From Pseudomonadota bacterium (GTDB lineage Bacteria; Pseudomonadota; Gammaproteobacteria; Burkholderiales; Rhodocyclaceae): 42,430 nucleotides of DNA. This document shows, one piece after another, positions 9,870 through 18,823 of the stretch; position 1 is the first letter of the stretch, and the number at the start of each line of letters is the position of its first letter. The stretch lies in assembly GCA_963205435.1 (NCBI GenBank), contig CAUJIV010000007.1, forward strand, positions 1 through 42,430, read 5' to 3'. Under the pieces are notes generated by a model. The model did no database searches and had not been told where the DNA came from. It worked only from the letters and a program-made list of their open reading frames with translations. The translations under genes were made by a program, and so were the position numbers.

Positions 9870-10343
9870 ATGAGCCAAAACTGGCGCACCTTTGGCGACT
9901 CCTTTTACAGCGACATGCTGGTGCGCTTCTCGCACTGCGACCCGGCCGGCATCGTCTTCTACCCGCAGTACTTCATCATGTTCAACGGCCTGGTGGAGGA
10001 CTGGTTCAACCAGTGCCTCGGCCTCGACTACGCGGCGACCATCACCGAGCGCCGCCTCGGCTTCCCCATCGTCAGGCTCGAGTGCGATTTCGTCGCGCCC
10101 TCGAAGATCGGCGAGATCATCACCTTCGGCCTCAGGCTGGAGCGGCTCGGCCGCAGCTCGATGGCGTTCGCGGTGGATTGCCGCCACGAGCAGAAAACCC
10201 GCCTGAGCGCCCGCTTCGTGCTGGTGGCGATGGACCTGGAGCGGCAGCGGGCGCAGCCGGTGCCCGACGACCTGCGCCGGCTGATGGCGGCCTTCCAGGA
10301 GGGCCGCTTCGATTTCAACAACCACAACAGGAGGGACTCGTGA
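9870..10343 (+). CDS. 4-Hydroxybenzoyl-CoA thioesterase-family protein
   Basis: Hot-dog fold thioesterase of 157 residues. FSHCDPAGIVFYPQYF holds the catalytic Asp (D24) in the 4HBT/YbgC signature, and FNGLVEDWF follows. It would hydrolyse an aryl- or acyl-CoA in the cytoplasm. In this cluster it could release gentisate from gentisyl-CoA, or act as a relief valve that frees CoA from dead-end aromatic thioesters. Its stop codon overlaps the start of the Rid gene (TGATG), so these two genes are translationally coupled. It lies 33 bp after marR. Confidence 0.91.
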   Translation: MSQNWRTFGDSFYSDMLVRFSHCDPAGIVFYPQYFIMFNGLVEDWFNQCLGLDYAATITERRLGFPIVRLECDFVAPSKIGEIITFGLRLERLGRSSMAFAVDCRHEQKTRLSARFVLVAMDLERQRAQPVPDDLRRLMAAFQEGRFDFNNHNRRDS

Positions 10344-10735
10344 TGCAGGCGTTCAATCCGGACGGCTGGAAGCGGCCGAAGGGCTATTCCAACGCGGTGG
10401 CGGCCAGCGGCCGCATGGTCTTCGTCGCCGGCCAGGTCGGCTGGAACGGCCAGGAAGTCTTCGAGACGGAGGATCTCGTCGGCCAGATCCGCCAGGCGCT
10501 CGCCAACATCGTCGCCATCCTCGGCGCGGCCGGGGCGAAGCCCGAGCACATCGTGCGCATGAACTGGTACCTCGCCGACAAGGAGGAATACAACGCCCGC
10601 CTTGGCGAGATCGGCGATGCCTACCGCGAACTGATCGGCCGCCACTTTCCCGCCATGACCGCGCTGCAGGTGGCCGGCTTCGTCGAGACCGGCGCCAAGG
10701 TGGAGATCGAAGTCACCGCCATGCTGCCGCTCTGA
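10343..10735 (+). CDS. Rid (YjgF/YER057c/UK114) family protein lacking the RidA arginine
   Basis: A 130-residue protein of the Rid superfamily; the C-terminus AKVEIEVTAMLPL and the core YSNAVAASGRMVFVAGQVGWN are typical. RidA enzymes hydrolyse reactive enamines/imines using an arginine at position 105 (P-A-R-S/T). Here the matching segment is FPAMTALQV with Met105, so standard RidA imine deaminase chemistry is not expected. Rid subgroups without this arginine exist and many have unknown functions. Coupled translation with the thioesterase and the hydroxylase context suggest it handles a ring intermediate; for 2-aminobenzoyl-CoA metabolism the reduced product is itself an enamine. The start ATG at 10343 has a GGAGG just upstream. 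Confidence 0.9.
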   Translation: MQAFNPDGWKRPKGYSNAVAASGRMVFVAGQVGWNGQEVFETEDLVGQIRQALANIVAILGAAGAKPEHIVRMNWYLADKEEYNARLGEIGDAYRELIGRHFPAMTALQVAGFVETGAKVEIEVTAMLPL

Positions 10736-10739
10736 GGGG

Positions 10740-10745
10740 TATAAT
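10740..10745 (+). promoter_or_regulatory. TATAAT -10 element upstream of rhlE
   Basis: A perfect TATAAT lies 5 bp after the Rid gene and about 130 bp before the helicase ATG at 10874. No good -35 is present. If used, the rhlE mRNA would have a leader of roughly 120 nt, which is plausible for a DEAD-box helicase gene. Confidence 0.35.
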
Positions 10746-10873
10746 GGCCGCGGCTTGCCGTTTCGCCGGTTAGCGCCTGCAAGCCGCGAAGGTCGATCCC
10801 GGCCCCACATCCCTTGAACCCCTCGTGTCCTGAACCGGTACGCTGGCAAGCGCAGGCCGAATCAGGAACTGTC

Positions 10874-12322
10874 ATGAAATTCGAAGACCTCGGGCTGCTG
10901 CCCGAACTGCTCAAGGCGGTGCACGACGCCGGCTACAGCGAACCCACGCCCATCCAGGCCCAGGCCATCCCGGTGGTGCTGGCCGGCAAGGACGTCATGG
11001 GCGGCGCCCAGACCGGCACCGGCAAGACCGCCGGCTTCACCCTGCCGCTGCTGCAGCGCCTCGCCCGCCATGCCAGCAGCAGCCCCTCGCCGGCGCGCCA
11101 TCCGGTGCGCGCGCTGATCCTGACGCCGACGCGCGAGCTGGCGATGCAGGTGCACGAGAGCGTGCAGACCTACGGCAAGTACCTCCCCTTGCGCAACCTG
11201 GTGGTCTACGGCGGCGTGGACATCAAGCCGCAAACCGAGGCTTTGCGCCGCGGCGTCGAGATCGTCGTCGCCACGCCGGGGCGCCTGCTCGATCATGTCG
11301 AGCAGAAGAGCGTCCATTTCAACCAGGTCGAGGTGCTGGTGCTGGACGAGGCCGACCGCATGCTCGACATGGGCTTCATCCCCGACATCCGGCGCATCCT
11401 CGCCCTGCTGCCGAAGGCGCGCCAGAGCCTGCTCTTCTCCGCCACCTTCTCCGAGGAAATCCGCAAGCTGGCCGACAGCATGCTGCGCGAGCCGGTGCTG
11501 ATCGAGGTGGCGCGCCGCAACGCCCTCACCGACACCGTCACCCACCGCATCCATCCGGTGGCGCAGGAAGACAAGCGCGCGCTGCTCGCCCACCTGCTCA
11601 AGCGCGGCAGCCTCGCCCAGGTGCTGGTCTTCGTCGGCACCAAGTTCGGCGCCAGCCGCCTTGCCCATTATCTCCAGCGCCAGGGCATCGACGCCACCGC
11701 CATCCACGGCGACAAGAGCCAGCAGCAGCGCACCGAGGCGCTGGAAGCCTTCAAGAGCGGCGCCGTGCGCGTGCTGGTCGCCACCGACGTCGCCGCGCGC
11801 GGCCTCGACATCGACGACCTGCCGCATGTCATCAACTACGAGTTGCCGCACGTGCCGGAAGACTATGTGCACCGCATCGGCCGCACCGGCCGCGCCGGCA
11901 AGGAGGGCGAGGCCATCTCCCTCGTCTGCGCCGAGGAGCGCGGCAAGCTGGCCGAGATCGAAAAGCTGATCAAGCGCCCGATTGAGCAGGTGCCGGTCGA
12001 GGGCTTCGCGCCCGAGCCGGAATTCCACGGCGCGCCCGAGAAGGGTCGCCGCCGCGGTGGCAAGGAAGCGCGCAGGGAGCCGGAAACCGCGCGGCGCGAG
12101 CCGCGCGAGAAGCGCGAGCGGCCAGAACGCCGCGAACCGCGACGCGTCGAACCGGCGCAGCCGAAGCTGCCCAAGCTCGATTTCGACCCGAGCAAGCCCT
12201 ACGAGCCGAAAGCCGGTTCCGGCGAGACGGCGGCAGCCGAGCCGAAACGCTCGCCGCACCGTCCGAAGCGGCCGCTGCCGGCGCTGCTCGGCGGCCTGGC
12301 CAAGCCCGCGCCGGAAAAATAG
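10874..12322 (+). CDS. rhlE: ATP-dependent RNA helicase, RhlE group (DEAD box)
   Basis: A 482-residue DEAD-box helicase that remodels structured RNA in ribosome assembly and decay. All core motifs are visible in order: Q motif [10 protein letters not shown], motif I AQTGTGKT, Ia PTRELA, Ib [31 protein letters not shown] and [12 protein letters not shown]. Residues from about 380 form a charged, Arg/Glu/Pro-rich disordered tail, usual for RhlE. The start at 10874 ([16 protein letters not shown]) is the family start and has AGGAA about 8 bases upstream; an earlier in-frame ATG at 10814 would add 20 unrelated residues. The gene stands between the aromatic-CoA cluster and fpr. Confidence 0.95.
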   Translation: MKFEDLGLLPELLKAVHDAGYSEPTPIQAQAIPVVLAGKDVMGGAQTGTGKTAGFTLPLLQRLARHASSSPSPARHPVRALILTPTRELAMQVHESVQTYGKYLPLRNLVVYGGVDIKPQTEALRRGVEIVVATPGRLLDHVEQKSVHFNQVEVLVLDEADRMLDMGFIPDIRRILALLPKARQSLLFSATFSEEIRKLADSMLREPVLIEVARRNALTDTVTHRIHPVAQEDKRALLAHLLKRGSLAQVLVFVGTKFGASRLAHYLQRQGIDATAIHGDKSQQQRTEALEAFKSGAVRVLVATDVAARGLDIDDLPHVINYELPHVPEDYVHRIGRTGRAGKEGEAISLVCAEERGKLAEIEKLIKRPIEQVPVEGFAPEPEFHGAPEKGRRRGGKEARREPETARREPREKRERPERREPRRVEPAQPKLPKLDFDPSKPYEPKAGSGETAAAEPKRSPHRPKRPLPALLGGLAKPAPEK

Positions 12323-12368
12323 GCCGGTCATCGAACCCGGCGTCGGCCACGGAGCGAGCGGAGAACGC

Positions 12369-13112
12369 ATGGCGCAGTGGATCGAAGGTCGCGTCGTCGA
12401 GCGCATCGACTGGACCGATCGCCTGCACAGCCTGCGCGTCGAGGCGCCGATCGCGCCGTTTCGCGCCGGCCAGTTCGCCAAGCTCGGCCTGCCCGTCGGC
12501 GAGGAGATCGTCGGCCGCGCCTACTCCCTCGTCAACCCGCCTGGCGACCCATTGCTGGAGTTCTATTTTTCCGAGGTCGAGGAAGGCCCGCTGTCGCCAC
12601 GGCTGGCGAAGCTCGAGGCCGGCGCCGGCGTGCTGGTGGCGTCGCAGCCGAACGGCTTCCTCGTCCTCGATGAAGTGCCGCCGGCGATCCACCTGTGGCT
12701 GCTGTCCACCGGCACCGGCATCGGCCCCTTCCTGTCGATCCTGCGTACCGAGGAGGCCTGGCGGCGCTTCCAGCGCGTCGTGCTGGTGCATGCCGCGCGC
12801 GCGGCCGCGGAGCTGACCTACCGCCGCCTCATCGCCGGCGTCGCCGAGGCGCAGCCAAAGCGCTTCGCCTACATCCCCTTCCTCAGCCGCGAGGCGGCCG
12901 ACTACGCCCTTGCCGGCCGCATTCCGGCGGCCATCGGCGACGGCCGCCTCGAGGCGCGCGCCGGCCTGGCGCTCGATCCGGCGAAATCCCAGATCATGAT
13001 CTGCGGCAATCCGGCCATGGTCGAGGACGCCCTGGCGGCGCTGGCGGCGCGCGGCTTGAGGAAACACCGGCGCAAGGAGCCCGGGCAGATCACCACCGAA
13101 TCCTATTGGTAG
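12369..13112 (+). CDS. fpr: Ferredoxin--NADP+ reductase
   Basis: A 247-residue FAD protein, the same size as E. coli Fpr, exchanging electrons between NADPH and ferredoxin or flavodoxin. The FAD-binding motif is RAYSLVNPP; the NADP-binding loop is STGTGIGPFLSILR; the ICGNPAMVED segment and the aromatic C-terminal end (SYW) are typical of the bacterial subclass. It is cytoplasmic. It lies 46 bp after rhlE and 46 bp before the hydrolase gene on the same strand. It could supply electrons to redox enzymes nearby, but no ferredoxin gene is in the window. Confidence 0.94.
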   Translation: MAQWIEGRVVERIDWTDRLHSLRVEAPIAPFRAGQFAKLGLPVGEEIVGRAYSLVNPPGDPLLEFYFSEVEEGPLSPRLAKLEAGAGVLVASQPNGFLVLDEVPPAIHLWLLSTGTGIGPFLSILRTEEAWRRFQRVVLVHAARAAAELTYRRLIAGVAEAQPKRFAYIPFLSREAADYALAGRIPAAIGDGRLEARAGLALDPAKSQIMICGNPAMVEDALAALAARGLRKHRRKEPGQITTESYW

Positions 13113-13158
13113 CGCCGGAGGCCGCACAGGCCGGCGCGGACATCGAGGCGGAGGCGAG

Positions 13159-14001
13159 ATGAAACTGGTGCGCTATGGCAGCAGCGGTCGCGAGAAGCCC
13201 GGCCTCATCGACGGCGAAGGGCGGCTGCGCGATCTTTCGGTCGCCATCGAGGACATCGGCCCGGCGACGCTCTCGCCGCAGGGGCTGAACAGCCTGCGCA
13301 GCATCGCGCCGGAATCGCTGCCGCGCGTCAAGGGCCGGCCGCGCCTCGGCCCGCCCGTCGCCGGCATCTCCAAGATCGTCGGCGTCGGCCTCAACTACCG
13401 CGACCATGCGAAGGAAGCCGGCCTGGCGCTGCCGCAGGAGCCGATCCTGTTCATGAAGGCCACCACCAGCCTCGGCGGGCCGGACGATCCGATCCTCCTG
13501 CCGTCCGGCTCGGCCAAGACCGACTGGGAGGTGGAACTCGCCCTCGTCATCGGCACGACGGCGCGCCGGGTTCCCGTCGCGCGCGCCCTCGAGCATGTCG
13601 CCGGCTACTGCATTGCCAACGATGTCTCCGAGCGCGAATGGCAGCTCGAGCGTGGCTCGCAGTGGGACAAGGGCAAGGGCTGCGACAGCTTCGGTCCGCT
13701 CGGGCCGTGGCTGGTCACCGCCGACGAGGTGGCCGACCCGCAGGCCCTGCGCCTGTGGCTGGAGCTGAACGGCGAGCGCATGCAGGACGGCAGCACCGCC
13801 GACATGGTGTTCGGCTGCGCCGAGCTGGTCAGCGTCACCAGCGCCTACATGACGCTGCTGCCGGGTGACGTCATCATCACTGGCACGCCGGCCGGTGTCG
13901 GCCTCGGCCGGCGGCCGCAGCGCTTCCTGCGGCCGGGCGACCGGCTGCGTCTCGGCATCGACGGCCTCGGCGTGCAGGAACAGCAGGTGACGGCCGGCTG
14001 A
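13159..14001 (+). CDS. Fumarylacetoacetate hydrolase-family protein
   Basis: A 280-residue FAH-superfamily enzyme of the 2-hydroxyhepta-2,4-diene-1,7-dioate isomerase / 5-carboxymethyl group. The core begins at KIVGVGLNYRDHAKE; metal ligands are the two glutamates in DWEVELALVIG and the aspartate in ANDVSEREWQ; the closing motif is LLPGDVIITGTPAGVG. These enzymes cleave C-C bonds in acylpyruvates, or decarboxylate or tautomerise related compounds. A fumarylpyruvate hydrolase role would fit a gentisate pathway starting from the hydroxylase at 6995, but no ring dioxygenase or isomerase is in the window, so this is a guess. GAGGCGGAGGCGAG precedes the ATG. Confidence 0.88.
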   Translation: MKLVRYGSSGREKPGLIDGEGRLRDLSVAIEDIGPATLSPQGLNSLRSIAPESLPRVKGRPRLGPPVAGISKIVGVGLNYRDHAKEAGLALPQEPILFMKATTSLGGPDDPILLPSGSAKTDWEVELALVIGTTARRVPVARALEHVAGYCIANDVSEREWQLERGSQWDKGKGCDSFGPLGPWLVTADEVADPQALRLWLELNGERMQDGSTADMVFGCAELVSVTSAYMTLLPGDVIITGTPAGVGLGRRPQRFLRPGDRLRLGIDGLGVQEQQVTAG

Positions 14002-14020
14002 TCCGCACCCCGGCCGGCGC

Positions 14021-14431
14021 TCACAAGGTCCATTCGCAGCCGCATTTGCGGCAGCGCCCCCTGAGCCAGACCTCGCGCGGATCGCCATCGCCGGCGGCCG
14101 CCTCGTCGAGGGCGCGCCCGCCATCGACGATCTCGAACCTGGCGTAGGCATCGCAGCGCGGGCAGTGGGCATGATCGCCGAGGCGCTCGGCCACCTGCAG
14201 GATGCGGCTGTAGCGCTGCCAGCAGAACAGGCAGACCCAGACGCCGCCGAGGCCGACCGCGATCGCCAGCACCGCCTCGCCGGCGCTCCTGCGCGCGCCG
14301 AACAGCTCGATGGCGGAGAGCACGGCGATGAGGCCGAGCAGGCAGGTGACGAGATAGAGATGGCTTTCGAGCAGCTGCCGCTCGTACCACTTCCTGAAAC
14401 CCAGCCGGCGCAGCCTGACGAGGGCGTCCAT
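14021..14431 (-). CDS. Small membrane protein with C-terminal zinc ribbon
   Basis: I do not recognise a named family. This is a 136-residue protein with two hydrophobic helices (about 28-45 and 54-72) and a soluble C-terminal domain. That domain has two paired cysteine motifs, CPRC near residue 90 and CRKCGC near the C-terminus, fitting a rubredoxin-like zinc ribbon. It starts MDALVRLRRLGFRKWYERQ, with a basic, aromatic amphipathic lead. It is 80 bp downstream of pntB on the same strand, beyond a strong hairpin terminator, so it likely has its own promoter or depends on readthrough. It converges on the hydrolase gene. Confidence 0.75.
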   Translation of the reverse strand: MDALVRLRRLGFRKWYERQLLESHLYLVTCLLGLIAVLSAIELFGARRSAGEAVLAIAVGLGGVWVCLFCWQRYSRILQVAERLGDHAHCPRCDAYARFEIVDGGRALDEAAAGDGDPREVWLRGRCRKCGCEWTL

Positions 14432-14458
14432 GGCCCCATTGTGATCCGCCGCGGCGAG

Positions 14459-14495
14459 AAACGCCAAGGCCGGGCGGCGCCCGGCCTTGGCGTTT
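14459..14495 (-). terminator. Perfect 17-bp hairpin after pntB
   Basis: Arms 14459-14475 and 14479-14495 are perfectly complementary (AAACGCCAAGGCCGGGC and its complement) with a 3-nt loop. Both outer ends are AAA/TTT, so a short U tract forms on either strand. It lies 17 bp past the pntB stop and should end the pntAB transcript. Confidence 0.8.
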
Positions 14496-14511
14496 GCCGG
14501 AAACGGGCGGC

Positions 14512-15921
14512 TCAGGCCATCAGGGCCACCAGCACCTCGTCGAGCATCTTCTTGGCGTCGCCGAAGAGCATGCGGTTGTTGTCCTTGTAGAAGAGCGGGT
14601 TGTCGACGCCGGCGTAGCCGGAGGCCATCGAGCGCTTCATGACGATCGAGGTCTTCGCCTTCCACACTTCCAGCACCGGCATGCCGGCGATCGGGCTCGA
14701 CGGATCGTCCTGCGCCGCCGGATTCACGATGTCGTTGGCGCCGATCACCATGGCGACGTCGGTGTCGGGGAAGTCCTCGTTGATCTCGTCCATCTCCAGC
14801 ACGATGTCGTAGGGCACCTTGGCCTCGGCCAGCAGCACGTTCATGTGGCCGGGCATGCGGCCGGCCACCGGGTGGATGCCGAAGCGCACGTTGACGCCCT
14901 TCTCGCGCAAATGTTTGGTGATCTCGAACACCGTGTGCTGCGCCTGCGCCACCGCCATGCCGTAGCCCGGCACGATGATGACGCTCTTCGCCTCGCGCAG
15001 CAGCTCGGCCGTCTCCGCCGCGCTGATGGGGCTGACTTCCCCGGCCGGCTGCTCGCCGGCCTTGGCCGCCGGCGCGCCGCCGCCGGTGCCGAAGCCGCCG
15101 GCGATGACGCTGATGAAGTTGCGGTTCATGGCGCGGCACATGATGTAGGAGAGGATGGCGCCGCTCGAGCCGACCAGCGCGCCGGTGACGATGAGCAGGT
15201 CGTTCGACAGCATGAAGCCGGTCGCCGCCGCCGCCCAGCCCGAGTAGCTGTTGAGCATCGACACCACCACCGGCATGTCGGCGCCGCCGATGGCCATCAC
15301 CAGGTGGATGCCGAACAGCAGCGCGATCGCCGTCATGACCAGCAGCGGCAGCAGGCCGGCCTCGATGGTCGGCGCCGCGAGGAATTGCCGGCCGAACCAG
15401 AGCGTCGCCAGCAGGCCGGCGAGGTTGAGCCAGTGGCGCGCCGGCAGCAGCAGCGGCCTGCCGCCGATGCGGCCGGAGAGCTTGCCGAAGGCGATCACCG
15501 AGCCGGAGAAAGTCACCGCGCCGATGAAAATGCCGACATAGATCTCCACCTCGTGGATGGTCTTCTCGGCGCCGCTGAAGGCGATCGAGGTGTCGACGTA
15601 GCTGGCGAAGCCGACCAGGCAGGCGGCGAGGCCGACCAGGCTGTGCATGATGGCGACCAGCTCGGGCATCTGCGTCATCTTCACGGCGCGCGCGGCCCAC
15701 AGGCCGATGGCGGCGCCGGCCACCATGCCGCCGACGATCCAGGAGATGCCGGCGGCGGCCACGCGCGGGCCGAGCACGGTGGCGAGCACCGCGATCGTCA
15801 TGCCGATGACGCCGGAGAGGTTGCCGCGGCGCGCCGTCTCCGGGTTGGACAGCCCGCCCAGGCTGAGGATGACGAGGATGGTCGCGCCGAGGTAGGCGAC
15901 CGTCATGAGGCTCGAGGTCAT
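14512..15921 (-). CDS. pntB: NAD(P) transhydrogenase subunit beta
   Basis: The beta subunit of the proton-translocating transhydrogenase, 469 residues (E. coli 462). It sits in the inner membrane, with about nine helices (domain II) followed by the NADP(H)-binding domain III from about residue 290. Domain III shows [43 protein letters not shown] and [16 protein letters not shown], all conserved NADP-site segments. With PntA it drives hydride transfer from NADH to NADP+ using the proton gradient, giving NADPH. The start ATG at 15921 is the first in frame; it begins 61 bp after pntA ends. Confidence 0.97.
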   Translation of the reverse strand: MTSSLMTVAYLGATILVILSLGGLSNPETARRGNLSGVIGMTIAVLATVLGPRVAAAGISWIVGGMVAGAAIGLWAARAVKMTQMPELVAIMHSLVGLAACLVGFASYVDTSIAFSGAEKTIHEVEIYVGIFIGAVTFSGSVIAFGKLSGRIGGRPLLLPARHWLNLAGLLATLWFGRQFLAAPTIEAGLLPLLVMTAIALLFGIHLVMAIGGADMPVVVSMLNSYSGWAAAATGFMLSNDLLIVTGALVGSSGAILSYIMCRAMNRNFISVIAGGFGTGGGAPAAKAGEQPAGEVSPISAAETAELLREAKSVIIVPGYGMAVAQAQHTVFEITKHLREKGVNVRFGIHPVAGRMPGHMNVLLAEAKVPYDIVLEMDEINEDFPDTDVAMVIGANDIVNPAAQDDPSSPIAGMPVLEVWKAKTSIVMKRSMASGYAGVDNPLFYKDNNRMLFGDAKKMLDEVLVALMA

Positions 15922-15982
15922 GATTGTGGCTCTCCGAAGATCGGCCGCGGGCGCAAGTGGCTGCGAGTCAGGGCAGGCACGC

Positions 15983-17569
15983 TCATTTCCTGAACATCGC
16001 CAGCATGCGGCGGGTGACGGCGAAGCCGCCGAACATGTTGATGGCGGTGAGCGCAATGCCGGCCAGCGCCAGCCAGCGGATCAGCGTCTCCGGCCGCCCG
16101 GCGACCTCGGCGCCGAGCGGCGGCGCGATCTGCACCAGCGCGCCGATGCAGATGATGCTGGAGATGGCGTTGGTGACGCTCATCAGCGGCGTGTGCAGCG
16201 CCGGCGTGACGTTCCAGATCACCATGTAGCCGATGAAGCAGGCCAGCACGAACACCGTGAAGTGGCCGAGGAAGGAGGCCGGCGCATGGGCGCCGATCAG
16301 CCAGAACAGGCCGGCGGCGACGGCGAAGAGGATGGCCAGGGTGCGGCCGGAGGCCGGCGCGCCGGCGCCCTCGCCGTGGCCCTTGGCGGCGGCTGCCGCG
16401 GCCGGCCTGGCGGCAGCCGGCGGCGGCGCCGGCAGCTTGAGCGGCGGCGCCGGCCAGGTGATGGCGCCGTCCTTGATCACCGTCAGGCCGCGGATGGCGT
16501 CGTCTTCCATGTTCACGTCGAAGCGGCCGTCCTTGGCCTTGCACAGCTCCTCGGCCAGGCGGAACAGGTTGTTGGCGTAGAGGGTCGAGGACTGGCGCGC
16601 CAGCCGCGAGGCGAGGTCGGTGTAGCCGACGATTGTCACGCCGTGGCGCACCACCGCCTGGCCCGGCTCGGTCAGCTCGCAGTTGCCGCCCTGCTCGGCG
16701 GCCATGTCGACGATGACGCTGCCCGGCTTCATGCTCTCGACCATCGCTGCGGTGATCAGCTTCGGCGCCGGCTTGCCGGGGATCAGCGCGGTGGTGATGA
16801 TGATGTCGGCGTCCTTCGCCTGCTCGGCGTACATGGCGCGCTGCGCCGCCTGGAAGCCCTCGCTCATCACCCTGGCGTAGCCGCCGCCGCCCGAGCCCTC
16901 TTCCTCGTAATCGACCTTGACGAACTCGCCGCCGAGCGACACCACCTGGTCGGCGACCTCGGCGCGGGTGTCGTTGGCGCGGACGATGGCGCCCATGCTG
17001 GCCGCGGTGCCGATCGCCGCCAGGCCGGCGACGCCGGCGCCGGCGATGAACACCCTGGCCGGGGGAATCTTGCCGGCGGCGGTGACCTGGCCGTTGAACA
17101 GCCGGCCGAAGGCGTTGGCCGCTTCGATGACGGCGCGATAGCCGCTGACGCCGGCCATCGAGGTCAGCGCGTCCATCTTCTGCACCCGCGACAGCTGCCG
17201 CGGCAGCGCGTCGATCGCCAGCACCGTCGCCTGCTTCGCCGCCAGCTGCTGCATCAGCCCGGGATTCTGCGCCGGCCAGATGAAGGAGATCAGCGTGGCG
17301 CCCTCGCGCAGCCGCCCGACCTCCTCGCTGTCGGGCGCGCGCACCTTGAAGACGATGTCGGCCCCGGCCCACAGCGCGGCGGCATCGCCGAGTACCTCGG
17401 CGCCGGCGGCGCGGTAGGCCTCGTCGCTGAAACTGGCGGCCTCGCCGGCGCCCGACTGAACCGCCACGGCAAAGCCCAGCTTGACCAGCTTCTCGACGAC
17501 CTCGGGCACGGTGGCGACGCGCTTTTCGCCCGGCGCCGTTTCCTTCGGCACGCCTATGACCAGAGGCAT
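15983..17569 (-). CDS. pntA: NAD(P) transhydrogenase subunit alpha
   Basis: The alpha subunit, 528 residues, single-chain E. coli type rather than the split PntAa/PntAb form. Domain I (residues 1 to about 375) binds NAD(H): it begins [19 protein letters not shown] and has the Rossmann motif [14 protein letters not shown] and the RQD-loop region. A Pro/Ala-rich linker (about 385-420) joins it to four C-terminal membrane helices, from [16 protein letters not shown] to the end, including [21 protein letters not shown] place the start at 17569 because GGGGGGAAG lies just upstream; a more upstream ATG at 17590 would bury that ribosome site. It is the first gene of the pntAB operon. Confidence 0.97.
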   Translation of the reverse strand: MPLVIGVPKETAPGEKRVATVPEVVEKLVKLGFAVAVQSGAGEAASFSDEAYRAAGAEVLGDAAALWAGADIVFKVRAPDSEEVGRLREGATLISFIWPAQNPGLMQQLAAKQATVLAIDALPRQLSRVQKMDALTSMAGVSGYRAVIEAANAFGRLFNGQVTAAGKIPPARVFIAGAGVAGLAAIGTAASMGAIVRANDTRAEVADQVVSLGGEFVKVDYEEEGSGGGGYARVMSEGFQAAQRAMYAEQAKDADIIITTALIPGKPAPKLITAAMVESMKPGSVIVDMAAEQGGNCELTEPGQAVVRHGVTIVGYTDLASRLARQSSTLYANNLFRLAEELCKAKDGRFDVNMEDDAIRGLTVIKDGAITWPAPPLKLPAPPPAAARPAAAAAAKGHGEGAGAPASGRTLAILFAVAAGLFWLIGAHAPASFLGHFTVFVLACFIGYMVIWNVTPALHTPLMSVTNAISSIICIGALVQIAPPLGAEVAGRPETLIRWLALAGIALTAINMFGGFAVTRRMLAMFRK

Positions 17570-17633
17570 GTTGCTTCCCCCCATTTTCATTGCAGGTTTA
17601 TGGAATCCGCCCGAACGCCGGCACGCGCCGGCC

Positions 17634-17662
17634 TTGACGATAGCCGGCAATAATACTTAAAT
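17634..17662 (+). promoter_or_regulatory. Promoter candidate for the corA gene
   Basis: TTGACG at 17634-17639 and TTAAAT at 17657-17662 are spaced by 17 bp, a good sigma-70 layout, about 50 bp before the corA ATG. It lies in the 146-bp gap divergent from pntA. Confidence 0.5.
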
Positions 17663-17715
17663 CGGCCGGCCAAGGATAGCGCGGCGAGGCCGCGCAACCG
17701 GCTGGAAAGGACATC

Positions 17716-18783
17716 ATGAGCAGGAAAACCCGCAAGCGGCGCTCGCAGAAGCTCGGCCTCGCCCCCGGCACGCTGGTGCATGTCGGCGAGCGGCGCACGG
17801 CGCGGCCCGAGATCACGCTGCTCGAATACGACGCCGGCGGCCTCAAGGAAAGCCGCCTCGCCGCCGCCACCGCCGGCGGGCTGGCGCGCGGCGCCGGCAC
17901 GCTCTGGCTCAATGTCCATGGCCTGCACGAGACCGCGCTGATGGCCGACATCGGCCGCCGCTTCGGACTGCATCCGCTGGTGCTGGAAGACATCCTCAAC
18001 ACCGACCAGCGGCCAAAGGTCGATGACTACGGCGACTACCTGTTCATCGTCGTGCGCTTCTTCGCCCTCGACGCGGCGGCCGGCAGCATCGGCTCGGACC
18101 AGGTGAGCATGGTGCTGGGCGCCGACTTCGTCCTGACCTTCCAGGAGCGGCCGACCGGCACACTCGAGCCGCTGCGCGAGCGGCTGCGCGGCGACAAGGG
18201 GCAGATCCGCAAGCTGGGCGCCGACTATCTCGCCTACGCCATTCTCGACCTGCTGGTGGACAGCTACTTCAGCGTGCTCGAGCAGCTGACCGAGCGCACC
18301 GAGGCGCTCGAGGACAGCCTTCTGCAGCAGGCGACGCCGGCCCTGCTCAGGGAGATCCACGAGATCAAGCGCGAGGCGACGGCGATGCGCCGCGCCGTCT
18401 GGCCGCTGCGCGAGGTGATCAACAGCCTCACGCGCACCGAGCAGCGCTTCTTCCGCCAGGAAACCCAGCCCTACCTGCGCGACATCTACGACCATGCGGT
18501 GCATGTCATCGAATCGCTCGACAGCATCCGCGACCTGATCGCCGGCATGCTCGACATCTATCTGTCGAGCGTCTCCAACCGGGTCAACCTGGAGGTGCGC
18601 ATCCTCACCGTCATCGCCACCCTGTTCATGCCGGCCGCGCTGATCGCCGGCATCTTCGGCATGAACTTCCACAACATGCCGCTGATCGGCGACAACGAGG
18701 GCTTTCTCGTCGCGCTCGGCATGATGGGCGCCATCGCCCTGGTCATGGTGACGATCTTCTGGCGCCGCCGCTGGCTGCACTGA
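17716..18783 (+). CDS. corA: CorA-family divalent cation (Mg2+/Co2+) transporter
   Basis: A 355-residue inner-membrane channel of the CorA/MIT superfamily. The long N-terminal cytoplasmic domain includes HPLVLEDILN and QRPKVDDYGDYLFIV, both conserved in CorA. A long stalk helix follows, then the two C-terminal membrane helices. The first helix ends in the GMN selectivity motif (FGMNFHNMP) and the second precedes a basic tail (FWRRRWLH). It would form a pentamer importing Mg2+ or Co2+. The first 15 residues are very basic (MSRKTRKRRSQK). AAAGGA lies about 5 bp before the ATG. It is monocistronic, converging on the phosphatase gene. Confidence 0.95.
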   Translation: MSRKTRKRRSQKLGLAPGTLVHVGERRTARPEITLLEYDAGGLKESRLAAATAGGLARGAGTLWLNVHGLHETALMADIGRRFGLHPLVLEDILNTDQRPKVDDYGDYLFIVVRFFALDAAAGSIGSDQVSMVLGADFVLTFQERPTGTLEPLRERLRGDKGQIRKLGADYLAYAILDLLVDSYFSVLEQLTERTEALEDSLLQQATPALLREIHEIKREATAMRRAVWPLREVINSLTRTEQRFFRQETQPYLRDIYDHAVHVIESLDSIRDLIAGMLDIYLSSVSNRVNLEVRILTVIATLFMPAALIAGIFGMNFHNMPLIGDNEGFLVALGMMGAIALVMVTIFWRRRWLH

Positions 18784-18794
18784 GGCGGCGTCGT

Positions 18795-18823
18795 GCCCGC
18801 CCTCAGGCTTTCACCGGGCGGGC
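18795..18823. terminator. Hairpin between convergent corA and PP2C genes
   Basis: GCCCGCCC at 18795-18802 pairs perfectly with GGGCGGGC at 18816-18823 across a 13-nt loop. It sits just past the corA stop and overlaps the phosphatase stop. No U tract follows, so intrinsic termination is uncertain. Confidence 0.3.

Noticed and set aside
10343-10735. Calling this gene ridA (2-iminobutanoate/2-iminopropanoate deaminase).
   Set aside because: The catalytic Arg105 is replaced by Met, so the enzyme name would be misleading.
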